Below are positions 55,681 to 63,948 of a stretch of 64,000 nt of DNA, piece after piece. The stretch is from assembly GCF_900108945.1 (NCBI RefSeq), contig NZ_FNYE01000002.1, forward strand, positions 62,001-126,000, read 5' to 3'. The stretch is from Paraburkholderia diazotrophica. GTDB lineage: Bacteria; Pseudomonadota; Gammaproteobacteria; Burkholderiales; Burkholderiaceae. Positions within the stretch are counted from its first letter, which is position 1; each line of letters starts with the position of its first letter. The notes beneath the pieces are model-generated. The model was not told where the DNA came from. It saw only the letters and a program-made list of their open reading frames with translations, and ran no database searches. The position numbers and the translations under genes were made by a program.

Positions 55681-57298
55681 GGCGGTCGCCCTCCAGTGCA
55701 TCGCCGATATGCGCGGACTGCGCCGCTTCCACGAGCTGCGACGTGCCCGCACTGCCCCAGGCAATCGCATCCATGATCGCGGATTCGCTCATGTGCGCGC
55801 CGTCGAGTTCGGCGACCGTGCGTCCGTCGCGGATCACGACGGCGCGATCGGCGACGGCCGTCAGCTCTTCGAGTTCGGACGCGGACAGCAGCACTGCCAT
55901 GCCTTCGTCGCGCAGCTCGCGCACGATCTTCGCGACATCGGCCTTTGCGCCGACATCGATGCCGCGCGTCGGTTCGTCGAGCAGCAGCAGCGACGGCTGC
56001 GCGGCGAGCCAGCGCGCAAGCAGCACTTTCTGCTGATTGCCGCCCGACAACTCGCGAATCGGCTGATCGGGCGAGCGCAGCTTGATGCCGAGCGACGCGA
56101 TGAAGCGCTCGACGATCGCCTGCTGCTTCTTCACGTCGACGACGCCGTGCTTCGACAGCGTGCGCAAACAGACGAGCGTGAGGTTGTCGCGCACCGACAG
56201 GTCCGGCACGATGCCTTCCGCCTTGCGGTCCTCCGTGAGATACGCGAGACCGCGCGCGATGGCGTCTTGCGGCGACTTCAGCGCGACCGTCTCGCCGTTG
56301 ATCGACAGTGCGCCGCGCTCGGCCGGGTCCGCGCCGAACAGCAGGCGCATCGTTTCCGTGCGGCCCGAGCCGAGCAGGCCGGCGAGGCCGACGGCCTCAC
56401 CCGCGTGGACGTCGAGCGACACGTCGCTCACTTTCGGATGCGCAGCGAGATGACGCGCGGAAATCGCCTTGTCGCCGCGACGCGCGAGATTCGCTTCGCG
56501 CGTGGCGCTGTCGTCCTGCACGACGGCGGCGAGCGTGCGGCCGAGCATCGTCGTGACGAGCTGGCGCTTGTCGATGTCCTTCATCGCGCTTTGGGCGACG
56601 GTTTGACCGTCGCGCATCACCGTTACGCGGTCGCACAGCGCGTACAGCTCATCGAGACGATGCGACACGAAGATCACCGCGCGACCGTCGTCGCGCAGCT
56701 TGCGCACGACGCTGAAGAGCAGCTCGACTTCGCGTTCGTCGAGCGACGAAGTCGATTCGTCCATGATGACCATCTTCGCGTCCGACGACACGGCGCGCGC
56801 GAGCGCAACCATCTGCTGAATCGCCGTCGAATAGCTGCCCGCAGGCTTTCTCACATCGATCTGCAAGCCGAACGATTCGAGCAACGCGGAGGCGCGTCGC
56901 TGCACTTCGCGCCAGTCGATCAGACCGAAGCGGCGCGGCTCGCGTCCGAGAAAGATGTTTTCGGCGACCGAGCGGAACGGCACCAGATTGATCTCCTGAT
57001 AGATCGTGCTGATGCCCGCTTCGCGCGCTTCCTTCGGCGTGCGGAAGTCGATCTCGCGGCCCTCGAAGCGCACGCTGCCGCCCGAGCGACGGTAAGCGCC
57101 CGTGAGGATCTTGATCATCGTCGATTTGCCTGCGCCGTTCTGGCCGATCAGCGCGTGCACTTCGCCCGCCGCAACGGTGAGATTCGCGCCGCGCAACGCG
57201 GGCACGCCGCCGAACGAAATGTCGATGCCCTGCATGTCGAGCAGGGGCGCGCGGGCGGAAGACTGCGGAGCGTCGGAATGCGCGTCGGCTTGCGTCAC
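55670..57298 (-). CDS. ytfR: Sugar ABC transporter ATP-binding protein (YtfR-like)
   Basis: A 542-residue duplicated ATPase of the RbsA/YtfR type. The first half has Walker A IGQNGAGKSTMIKILTG (about 52-68) and Walker B KMVIMDESTSSLDEREV. The second half has a degenerate Walker A GLLGSGRTETMRLLFG, signature LSGGNQQKVLLARWL and LLLLDEPTRGIDVGAK. In the first half, the ABC signature region reads YSTAIQQMVALARA, without the usual LSxGQ, as is common in this group. It follows the binding-protein gene after a 437-bp gap holding hairpin repeats. Confidence 0.93.
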   Translation of the reverse strand: MTQADAHSDAPQSSARAPLLDMQGIDISFGGVPALRGANLTVAAGEVHALIGQNGAGKSTMIKILTGAYRRSGGSVRFEGREIDFRTPKEAREAGISTIYQEINLVPFRSVAENIFLGREPRRFGLIDWREVQRRASALLESFGLQIDVRKPAGSYSTAIQQMVALARAVSSDAKMVIMDESTSSLDEREVELLFSVVRKLRDDGRAVIFVSHRLDELYALCDRVTVMRDGQTVAQSAMKDIDKRQLVTTMLGRTLAAVVQDDSATREANLARRGDKAISARHLAAHPKVSDVSLDVHAGEAVGLAGLLGSGRTETMRLLFGADPAERGALSINGETVALKSPQDAIARGLAYLTEDRKAEGIVPDLSVRDNLTLVCLRTLSKHGVVDVKKQQAIVERFIASLGIKLRSPDQPIRELSGGNQQKVLLARWLAAQPSLLLLDEPTRGIDVGAKADVAKIVRELRDEGMAVLLSASELEELTAVADRAVVIRDGRTVAELDGAHMSESAIMDAIAWGSAGTSQLVEAAQSAHIGDALEGDRHGS

Positions 57299-57735
57299 AT
57301 ATGTCTCCTTATGCGTCGACGGGAGTTGGCGCTTTGGCGCTTACTCCCGTCCCATGCAAGGCGGTCGGCGGGAACTGGCGCTTTGGTGCCTACTGCCGTC
57401 CCATGCAGAGCGGTCAACGGGAGTTGAGGTGTCGACTGATGCGTTGCCCAAGGCTTCGACGTACCGGCGACGAACAGCGGCACCGCGCGCGACGACGAGT
57501 GGCCGCCCGTTGGGCCGCGACGTCCATGGTACGCCCGACAAAGCGAAGCGACGGACCGTCGATCGCGAAAGCACGCGCGCAACGGACACGTCGCTTCAAA
57601 CCCTTCCCGTCAGCGGGGCGCGCGTGCGCCTCGATGAGGCCCTGCCTGTCCGGCTCGCTGCGCGCCTTGCTGCGTGAATCGAGACGCGCGCGGCCGGGTC
57701 ACTGCCCAATAAGCGCCAGCCGCACACTGACGCCC
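57299..57735. other. Gap between binding-protein and ATPase genes
   Basis: A 437-bp non-coding gap inside an otherwise tight operon. Its part nearest the ATPase gene holds two and a fraction copies of a 49-bp hairpin repeat (57319-57426). The rest (57430-57735) has only Arg-rich spurious frames. The gap probably lets the binding protein be made in excess of the membrane components. Confidence 0.6.
57319..57426. repeat. Tandem 49-bp palindromic repeat (REP/BIME-like)
   Basis: Unit 1 (57319-57366) folds as ACGGGAGT, TG, GCGC, TTTG loop, GCGC, TT, ACTCCCGT, followed by CCCATGCA and CGGTC. Unit 2 (57368-57415) matches it at about 40 of 48 positions, and its inner stem GGCGC/GTGCC keeps pairing through a G-U change. 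A third partial unit ACGGGAGTTG (57417-57426) follows at the same 49-bp spacing. It probably acts as an RNA stabiliser or attenuator between the genes. Confidence 0.8.
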
Positions 57736-58740
57736 TCAGTAACCGTACTGCATGCTTTCCTGGACGTTGCTCTTGTCGTAGAAGCGGTCCGACACCTTGA
57801 CCCACGTCGGGATCTTTTCGCCCTTCGCAAAGCGCTGTGCGACGTCGCACGCGAGCGGACCGAAGAACGGGCTCGACTGCACGCTCGCGCCGAGTTCACC
57901 CGAGGCTATCGCGTCGAGGCCGCCCTTCGTGCCATCGATGGTCACGATCTGGATGTCCTTGCCAGGCTGCTTGCCGGCCGCCTTGATCGCGGCGATCGCG
58001 CCGAGCGCCATTTCGTCGTTGTGCGCGTAAACGGCCGTCACGTCCGGGTGCGCCTGCAACAGCGTTTCCATCACCTGACGCCCCTTGTCGCGCGCGAAGT
58101 CGCCGCTTTGCGACGCGATGATCGACATGCCCGGCTGCTTCGCGATCACTTCATCGAAGCCCTTCTTGCGGTCGTTCGCGGCGGAAGCGCCCGTCGTGCC
58201 TTCGAGCTCGATGATCTTCGCCTTGCCGCCCGTCGCCTTGATGAGCCAGTCGGCGGCGCGGTGCCCCTGGTCGATGAAGTCGGAGCCGATGAACGTGATG
58301 TAGTCGCGGCCCGCCTTCGCGACCGACTGATCGACGTTGCGGTCGACGAGAATCACTGGAATGCCAGCCTTTTTCGCTTGCAGCACAACGGGTGCGAGCG
58401 GCTTCTCTTCGCGCGGCGGGAATACGAGCAGATCGACGTGCTGCGCGATCATGCTCTGAATGTCGGAGACCTGCTTCGAGTTCGACCCGTTTGCATCGGT
58501 CATCACGAGCTGCCAGCCGCACTTGGCGGCGATCTCCTTGAAGCTTCTCGTTTCAGCGAGACGCCACGGATTGTTGCTCTCCGTCTGCGCGAAGCCGACT
58601 TTCAGCGGCGTTTTGGTGGCGAGCTTCGGCAGGTCGTCGGCCTGTGCCGACGCGACGCCGAAACCCAGAGCGACTGCCAACAGCGATGCGGCTAGCGGCT
58701 GAAGCCGTTGCCGGCGCGAATCCCGATTGTGCGACGCCAT
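57736..58740 (-). CDS. ytfQ: Sugar-binding protein of ABC transporter (YtfQ-like)
   Basis: A 334-residue periplasmic type I binding protein. The signal peptide is at about 1-35 (LAASLLAVALGFGVASAQA), and the mature part begins LKVGFAQTESNNPWRLAET. VVELQGTVGASxA-like IIELEGTTGASAANDRKKGF, SQSGDFARDKGRQVMETLL and VYAHNDEMALGAIAAIKAAG align closely, from memory, with E. coli YtfQ, the galactofuranose-binding protein. The start ATG 58740 follows GGAGGAAGAC. It is the first gene of the operon, preceded by a LacI-type operator. Confidence 0.91.
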   Translation of the reverse strand: MASHNRDSRRQRLQPLAASLLAVALGFGVASAQADDLPKLATKTPLKVGFAQTESNNPWRLAETRSFKEIAAKCGWQLVMTDANGSNSKQVSDIQSMIAQHVDLLVFPPREEKPLAPVVLQAKKAGIPVILVDRNVDQSVAKAGRDYITFIGSDFIDQGHRAADWLIKATGGKAKIIELEGTTGASAANDRKKGFDEVIAKQPGMSIIASQSGDFARDKGRQVMETLLQAHPDVTAVYAHNDEMALGAIAAIKAAGKQPGKDIQIVTIDGTKGGLDAIASGELGASVQSSPFFGPLACDVAQRFAKGEKIPTWVKVSDRFYDKSNVQESMQYGY

Positions 58741-58826
58741 GTCTTCCTCCAGGTACCAGTTGGATGTGTTGTGCTTTTGTGCTTCAACTGCCGCCGGCAC
58801 TCCCGTGATGACGTGACCGGTCGCGC

Positions 58827-58871
58827 CGATTATTTCATCGCGAATTATTATCGGTCAATCACTAATAATAT
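58827..58871 (-). promoter_or_regulatory. Promoter and operator of the sugar ABC operon
   Basis: Reading leftward, TTGACC (58858-58853), 18 bp, AATAAT (58834-58829) is a good sigma-70 promoter. Directly upstream lies the operator core ACTAATAATAT (58861-58871 plus-strand), identical at the two other promoters of this locus. The operator lies within the last codons of lacI. Confidence 0.65.
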
Positions 58872-59937
58872 TAATTGCTGGCGCTTTTGCCTCGGTAATT
58901 ACCCTGACCGATCCGCGCTCGATCAACGGACCATCGAGCTTCACCATCCGATGACGGACGGGGGCGCCCGCCGACTGGTTCTGCACTTCCTGAAGCAGCG
59001 TTTCGACGGCCCAGCGGCCCAGTTCGTAGTTCGGCAGCACGACGGTCGAAAGCGGCGGATGCGTGTGGCGCGCGATCTCCTGATCGTCGTAGCCAAGCAC
59101 GGAGACATCGTCGGGCACGCGATAGCCGAGCTGCTTCAGCGCCTCGATCGCGCCGAGTGCCATCAGGTCGTTCGCGCAGAAGATCGCAGTGGGCGGATGC
59201 GGCTCGCGCATCAGCGAAAGCGTGTGCTCGAAGCCCGTGCCCGAACTCCAGTCGCCGTCGCGCACCATCTCCGGCGCGAACGGCAGATCGGCGGTGGCAA
59301 GCGCGGTGCGATAGCCCTTCAGGCGGTCTTTCGCAGCGTCCTGCCAGTGCTCGCCGTTGATATAGCCGATCCGTCTGTGCCCCGCGCGCAGCAGGTATTC
59401 CGTCGCGACGTGGCCGCCCGCGACTTCGGCGGGTACGATCGACGACTGGTCGCCCTCGCTCGTATAGCAGTTCAGCAGCACGGTCGGCACGCGCGAGAGT
59501 GCGGCCGGGAGCGTCACCTTTCGTGTGTAGACGGTTGCGTAGATCACGCCGAACACGGTCGGGCTCGCGAGCACGGCGTCGAGCACCTGTTGCTCGATGT
59601 CCGCGTTGCCGTGCGTCGAGTAGACGGCGAGCAGCTTGCCGCTTGCGTACGCGGCATCGCGCGCACCGTCGATGTTCACGACGGGATGCGGGCTCGTCGA
59701 GATTTCGTCGGCGAGATAGATGATCAGGTTGCGTTCGTCGGAAGATCGCGGCAGCGGTTCGCGCGGGGCGAGCCGGTAGCCGAGTTCCTGCGCCGTCTTC
59801 AGCACCTTGTTGCGCGTGGCTTCGGAAAACTTCGCGCTGGTCGCGTTGTTGAGGACGAGGGAAACAGTCGATTGAGATACGCCGGTGAGCTTGGCGATAT
59901 CGGTCATCGTCGGACGGCGCTGGGTCGATTTTTTCAT
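58855..59937 (-). CDS. LacI-family transcriptional regulator
   Basis: A 360-residue LacI/GalR repressor. The DNA-binding head is PTMTDIAKLTGVSQSTVSLVLNN (about 9-31), with hinge helix region KVLKTAQELGYRLAP. The ligand domain has STHGNADIEQQVLDAVLA and NDLMALGAIEALKQLGYRVPDD, as in sugar-responsive members. It stands between the epimerase (divergent) and the ABC operon (same strand), and operator copies precede all three transcription units. It probably represses the regulon until the sugar or a derivative binds. ATG 59937. Confidence 0.93.
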   Translation of the reverse strand: MKKSTQRRPTMTDIAKLTGVSQSTVSLVLNNATSAKFSEATRNKVLKTAQELGYRLAPREPLPRSSDERNLIIYLADEISTSPHPVVNIDGARDAAYASGKLLAVYSTHGNADIEQQVLDAVLASPTVFGVIYATVYTRKVTLPAALSRVPTVLLNCYTSEGDQSSIVPAEVAGGHVATEYLLRAGHRRIGYINGEHWQDAAKDRLKGYRTALATADLPFAPEMVRDGDWSSGTGFEHTLSLMREPHPPTAIFCANDLMALGAIEALKQLGYRVPDDVSVLGYDDQEIARHTHPPLSTVVLPNYELGRWAVETLLQEVQNQSAGAPVRHRMVKLDGPLIERGSVRVITEAKAPAINIISD

Positions 59938-59996
59938 TGATATGGCCGCGCAACGCGGCTTGTAGACGGGGATGCCGCAGGCATCGTCGTGCTGAC

Positions 59997-60013
59997 GGTA
60001 ACACTAATAATAT
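59997..60013 (-). promoter_or_regulatory. LacI-type operator at the lacI promoter
   Basis: The core ACTAATAATAT (60003-60013) is the same 11-mer as at the other two sites, but the left half of the palindrome is degenerate (GGTAACA). On the minus strand TATTAT here could be the lacI -10, so this site would give autoregulation. Confidence 0.6.
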
Positions 60014-60085
60014 GCGCTGGACAACACGCGCAAACCCGCTTTTCTGGCCTTTTCCCGTCGTCTGATGAGCCACGTTTCGGGACGA

Positions 60086-60107
60086 ATTATTACTAATAAT
60101 ATTGACA
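60086..60107 (+). promoter_or_regulatory. Perfect LacI-type operator and -35 of the epimerase gene
   Basis: ATTATTACTAATAAT (60086-60100) is a perfect 15-bp palindrome with a central C. TTGACA (60102-60107) follows immediately, so repressor binding would block the -35. The layout is the same as at the ABC operon. Confidence 0.7.
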
Positions 60108-60203
60108 GGAAGGCTTCGGCGTGCGATTCTCGGTCGCGCGAGCCGCTTCGGCATGATGGGACGCCGCCCTGCGCCGCAACCGTCCACGCCAACTCAAACG
60201 ATC

Positions 60204-61190
60204 ATGCGCGAAGCCTTCTTCAAACCGTCTGCGGCCGACATGGCCACCGATCTGCGCATCGACGATCCTGCGCTCGTCGTGCTGACGAGCGGCGATACGA
60301 CGCTCGTGGTCGCGCCGGACGTCGGCGGATCGATCGCCGCGTACTACGAAACGGTGCGTGAACCGACGTCGCAACGCGTGCTGCACTGGCTGCGCCCCGC
60401 GACGCGCGCCGCAATCGTCCAACGCGATCCGCTGCGAATGGCGAGCTTCCCGCTCTTCCCATACTGCAATCGCATTCGCGGTGCGCGCTTCGAGTTCGAA
60501 GGTCGCACGATCGATCTGGCCTCGGACAGCGACTCGTTCGCGCACGCGCTGCACGGCCACGCGTGGAAGAGGCCGTGGCGTGTCGGGGCGCGCACGGCCG
60601 CATCCGTCGAATTGCATTTCGAGCATGTGCCCGATCCCGATGTACGCGGCGACTGGCCGTTCCGCTATCGTGCGAGCCAGCGCATCGAGTTGCTTGGCGG
60701 CGCACTGCGTATCACGCTGACCGCTCAGAACCTTTCGGACGGTCCGATGCCGTTCGGCATGGGTCATCATCCGTATTACCCGCGCACCGCGAATACGACG
60801 ATCACCGCCAACGTCGAGCAGATGTGGCACACCGACGAAGACGTGCTGCCGACTCACCTCGGCTCGCATCCCGCCGTCGACGCGCTGAAGCACGGCATGA
60901 GCGCCGATGCGTTCGATCTCGACAACAACTTCAGCGGCTGGTCGCGCGAAGCGACGGTTGCGTGGCGGGACGAGCGCCGTCAGTTGACGTTGACGGCGGA
61001 AGCGCCGTTCGATCATCTCGTGGTGTTTGCGCCCGCGAACGAGGCGCAGTTGTGCGTGGAGCCCGTCACGAACACGACCGACTGCTTCAACGCGAACGAC
61101 ATGCAGATGCGCGAGCGCGCAGGCTACCGGGTGCTAAAGCCCGGCGAAACGATCAGTGCGCAGCTCGTCTGGACGCCCCGGCGCGACTGA
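60204..61190 (+). CDS. Aldose 1-epimerase (galactose mutarotase-like)
   Basis: A 328-residue (from ATG 60204) beta-sandwich mutarotase. FPLFPYCNRIRGARFEFEG carries the conserved Asn-Arg, HALHGHAWKRPW the first catalytic His, and FGMGHHPYYPR the second; the catalytic Glu is likely in QLCVEPVTNTTDCFN. Upstream starts at 60153 (ATG) or 60102 (TTG) are possible, and no clear Shine-Dalgarno decides. Interconversion of sugar anomers fits the neighbouring sugar transporter and the shared LacI operator. The 3' end is part of a direct duplication. Confidence 0.87.
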   Translation: MREAFFKPSAADMATDLRIDDPALVVLTSGDTTLVVAPDVGGSIAAYYETVREPTSQRVLHWLRPATRAAIVQRDPLRMASFPLFPYCNRIRGARFEFEGRTIDLASDSDSFAHALHGHAWKRPWRVGARTAASVELHFEHVPDPDVRGDWPFRYRASQRIELLGGALRITLTAQNLSDGPMPFGMGHHPYYPRTANTTITANVEQMWHTDEDVLPTHLGSHPAVDALKHGMSADAFDLDNNFSGWSREATVAWRDERRQLTLTAEAPFDHLVVFAPANEAQLCVEPVTNTTDCFNANDMQMRERAGYRVLKPGETISAQLVWTPRRD

Positions 61191-61256
61191 CCGCGAAGTC
61201 CGCGTCACAAGTCGCCCCGGCGCGACCGACCGCGAAGTCCGTCCGCGTCACGAGTC
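61175..61256. repeat. Direct duplication at the 3' end of the epimerase gene
   Basis: The segment 61175-61213, containing the last codons and stop, is repeated at 61214-61256 with a 4-bp insertion and few changes (shared GCCCCGGCGCGAC, GACCGCGAAGTCCG, GTCACRAGTC). It looks like a recent local duplication by slippage. Confidence 0.8.
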
Positions 61257-61261
61257 CGCGT

Positions 61262-62059
61262 TTATTCGACGCGCAGCCGCGCCATATACGGCAGGTGATC
61301 CGACAGCCACGCGGTTTCCTGCGCCGGCTGGATCCACTCGATGGGCTTCATTCCGCGCACGAACATCTTGTCGAGCGCGAGCGCAGGCGAGAACGCGGGG
61401 AACGTGCGGCCCGGCTCGCCGAGCAGCGTCGCCACTTCTACAAGGCCGTGTTCGCGAAAGAGCGGCACCGAATCGTTGCGCCAGTCGTTGAAGTCGCCTG
61501 CGAGCACGAGCGGACCGTCCGGCGCTTCCTTCGAAATCCAGTGCGCGATCCAGTGCATCTGACGCAGCCTGGCCTGGCGCGTGAGCGCGAGGTGCGCACA
61601 CAGCAGCGTCACCGCATGGCCGCCGAACGTCGCGCGCGCGACCAGCAGCCCGCGCCGCTCGAAACGGTGCGCGGAAATGTCCCAGCGTCCGCCGAGATCG
61701 AGCGGATGTGGCGACAGGATCGCATTACCGTGCCGCCACGACGGCTTGAACACGTTCGGCCCGAGCGCGATCTGCAAATCCAGCGACTCGGCGATTTCCG
61801 TTGCCTGGCAATGCCATACGTCGTTGTCGAAATCGCCCATGCGCGCGCCGAACGAACTGGCCAGCACGGGCGCGGGCATCCGGCGAGCCATCGCTTCCTG
61901 CAGGAAATACGCATCGGCATGAACGGACTGCACCCAGCGCTGCATCGCCTCCCACGCCTGGAAGCCGAGCGGTGAGCGCCCCTTGTGCAAGTTCCAGCTC
62001 ACGGCGATGAAGTCTTTCCGGTCGATGTTTTCGCGTATCAGTTCTTCGGGGTTTCGCAT
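61262..62059 (-). CDS. Endonuclease/exonuclease/phosphatase (EEP) family protein
   Basis: A 265-residue EEP-fold hydrolase. The catalytic stations are VSWNLHKGRSPLG (Asn), DAYFLQEAMARR (Glu), VLAGDFNDWRNDSVP (Asp-x-Asn) and the terminal WLSDHLPYMARLRVE (Asp-His). It resembles the YbhP/ElsL-type subgroup often beside cardiolipin synthase or membrane genes, not ExoIII. The substrate, nucleic acid or phospholipid, is unknown. It has no signal peptide. It starts with MRNPEELIRENIDRKDF at 62059, 28 bp downstream of the next gene on the same strand. Confidence 0.88.
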   Translation of the reverse strand: MRNPEELIRENIDRKDFIAVSWNLHKGRSPLGFQAWEAMQRWVQSVHADAYFLQEAMARRMPAPVLASSFGARMGDFDNDVWHCQATEIAESLDLQIALGPNVFKPSWRHGNAILSPHPLDLGGRWDISAHRFERRGLLVARATFGGHAVTLLCAHLALTRQARLRQMHWIAHWISKEAPDGPLVLAGDFNDWRNDSVPLFREHGLVEVATLLGEPGRTFPAFSPALALDKMFVRGMKPIEWIQPAQETAWLSDHLPYMARLRVE

Positions 62060-62087
62060 GCCGCGTTATCCACGTCGGTCGTTGGGT

Positions 62088-62594
62088 TCACGGATTGTTT
62101 GCGACGCTTGCACGCAACCGATAGACGAGATTCGGGTCCTTGTCGACGATCGTCCATGTGGTCCAGTCGCCCGGCGGCACCTTCAGCGCCGGATGATTCG
62201 CGCTCACCTGGCGCGGCTGTGGCGGCAGTTTGCAGCCGGTGTCCGTGGTGCGCATGCCCGGTTCTTCGAGCGTTTCCTGCGCGTCGATCGAGAACGTCAC
62301 GCCGCTCGTATCCACCTGAGTCGGCGACACGGTCAGCGTGCGCGCGAGATCGATGCTGCCCGCCGGCACGTTCTTGCAGCCGACGTTGTTCTGCACCACG
62401 TGATGATGCGTGTCGGTGCGCGCCTGGCCGACGGTCGTCGTGCCGTCGAATGTATCGATCTGCTGACCGTCGCGCATCACCTGCAATTCCCATTTGACGA
62501 CGGCCGCCGCCGGGCGCTGTTGCGCCTGAGCCATCGGGGCCTGTGCGATCAGCGAGGCGCCGACCAGAAGGGCGGCGAAGCTGGTTTTCAACAT
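62088..62594 (-). CDS. Secreted hypothetical protein
   Basis: A 168-residue predicted periplasmic protein. The signal peptide is MLKTSFAALLVGASLIAQAP with a cleavage-like AQAQQ near 23-25. The mature part has two cysteines (NVGCKNVP and DTGCKLPP) that could form a disulfide, and a beta-rich look (WELQVMRDGQQIDTFDGTTT). I do not recognise the family. ATG 62594 with GGAG 11 nt upstream is used. It is upstream of the EEP gene by 28 bp and may be co-transcribed. Confidence 0.72.
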   Translation of the reverse strand: MLKTSFAALLVGASLIAQAPMAQAQQRPAAAVVKWELQVMRDGQQIDTFDGTTTVGQARTDTHHHVVQNNVGCKNVPAGSIDLARTLTVSPTQVDTSGVTFSIDAQETLEEPGMRTTDTGCKLPPQPRQVSANHPALKVPPGDWTTWTIVDKDPNLVYRLRASVANNP

Positions 62595-62921
62595 GAAAAG
62601 AGAGTCTCCGGAATCGCTGCGTTTCGCCAAAGCGTGCGGTGTCCGCGCGTTCTTTCTTGCGACCGCCGACCATCTTACGCTTTATCGAGATAACGGTTTT
62701 CTGACATTCGATCCTGAACCAAGGTTCAGCCTTCGACGGTAACAGTGCATTGCAGATAAGGGCGCGGACGTGGCGATTCAAGCAAGCGCCTCGCCCGCTG
62801 CCGCCGTTAGCAGCACACCCGCGCGGCTGCTGGCTTGCATGGTATTTCGGCGTCGATACACTGAAACCGGAGCGGCGTCCGGGACGCTGCGGCTGCAAGT
62901 CCGGCACAACGGGGTGAAGCG
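62595..62921. other. Divergent intergenic region
   Basis: 327 bp between the secreted hypothetical (minus) and the AAA ATPase (plus). An AT-richer patch at 62675-62725 is the likely promoter zone. No clear operator was seen. Confidence 0.4.
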
Positions 62922-63899
62922 ATGACAACGGCAATGGTGAAACAGGAAATCGCGGTTGCATCGTTCAGCAAGGTCTACGACCTCGATCAGGTGGAGACGG
63001 CGCTGAACGAACTGAGCGAAGGCGCCAGCGACGCACTGCGTTCGACGTACGAGAAGATGCTCAAGGTTGGCAACCTGCGTTTTTGCGTGAAGCCGAACCG
63101 GATGCCGTCCATCGACGATCTGATCGGCGCGCTGCCCAACTTCAACGAGCCGCTCGACGATATCCGCAAGCAGGTCGCGCTGTGCCTCGAAACGGACGAC
63201 CGGCTGGAGCTGATGCCGATCCTGCTGCTCGGCGATCCGGGCATCGGCAAGACGCACTTCGCGAAGCAACTCGCGCGGATGCTCGGCACGTCGTATCACT
63301 ATGTCGCGATGAGTTCACTGACGGCGGGCTGGGTTCTGTCGGGCGCGTCGTCGCAATGGAAGAACGCGAAGCCGGGCAAGGTGTTCGACGCGCTCGTGCA
63401 CGGCAGCTATGCAAACCCGGTGATCGCCGTCGATGAAATCGACAAGGCGACGGGCGATTCGCAATACGATCCGCTCGGCGCGCTCTACGCATTGCTCGAA
63501 CACGACACCGCGCAGACATTCATCGACGAGTTCGCGGAAATCCCGATCAACGCTGGCCACGTGATCTGGATCGCGACCGCGAACGACGAGCGCGCAATTC
63601 CCGAGCCGATCCTCAACCGGATGAACGTCTACGAGATTCCGCCGCCGGATCGCGAGGGCTCGCGGCGCATCGCGCAGTCGATCTACGACGAGATCCGCTT
63701 GGCGCATGGCTGGGGGCAGCGCTTTCCGGCGGAAATGGGCGAAGAAACGCTCGACGCGCTGGCGCAAGCGTCGCCGCGCGAAATGCGGCGCGCGATTCTG
63801 AACGGCTTCGGCTCGGCGCGCATCGCAGGCCGCGATCACATAAGCGCCGACGATATCCGCCTTGACTACAACTCGCGCCGCAAACCGATCGGTTTCTAA
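62922..63899 (+). CDS. Lon-like AAA+ ATPase without protease domain
   Basis: A 325-residue AAA+ ATPase. Walker A is LLLGDPGIGKTHFAKQLARM (about 103-122), Walker B IAVDEIDKATGDSQYDP, sensor 1 VIWIATANDERAIPEPIL, arginine finger LNRMNVYEI and sensor 2 ASPREMRRAILNGFG. The core resembles the Lon ATPase module, but no Ser-Lys protease domain follows; the protein ends with RRKPIGF. The N-terminal 75 residues are helical and not recognised. It is likely a substrate remodelling factor of unknown target. ATG 62922. Confidence 0.85.
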   Translation: MTTAMVKQEIAVASFSKVYDLDQVETALNELSEGASDALRSTYEKMLKVGNLRFCVKPNRMPSIDDLIGALPNFNEPLDDIRKQVALCLETDDRLELMPILLLGDPGIGKTHFAKQLARMLGTSYHYVAMSSLTAGWVLSGASSQWKNAKPGKVFDALVHGSYANPVIAVDEIDKATGDSQYDPLGALYALLEHDTAQTFIDEFAEIPINAGHVIWIATANDERAIPEPILNRMNVYEIPPPDREGSRRIAQSIYDEIRLAHGWGQRFPAEMGEETLDALAQASPREMRRAILNGFGSARIAGRDHISADDIRLDYNSRRKPIGF

Positions 63900-63924
63900 C
63901 GGCGCCAGCGCGATTTATGCGAAC

Positions 63925-63948
63925 GGCCGCGCTAGCGCGGCCTTTTTA
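63925..63948 (+). terminator. Terminator after the AAA ATPase
   Basis: A perfect GGCCGCGC / GCGCGGCC stem with a TA loop followed by TTTTTA. Confidence 0.88.

Noticed and set aside
57301..58695. Plus-strand 464-residue frame over the repeat region and ytfQ
   Set aside because: It runs antisense to the clear YtfQ-like gene, and the start lies in the hairpin repeats that create Trp/Arg-rich spurious peptides.
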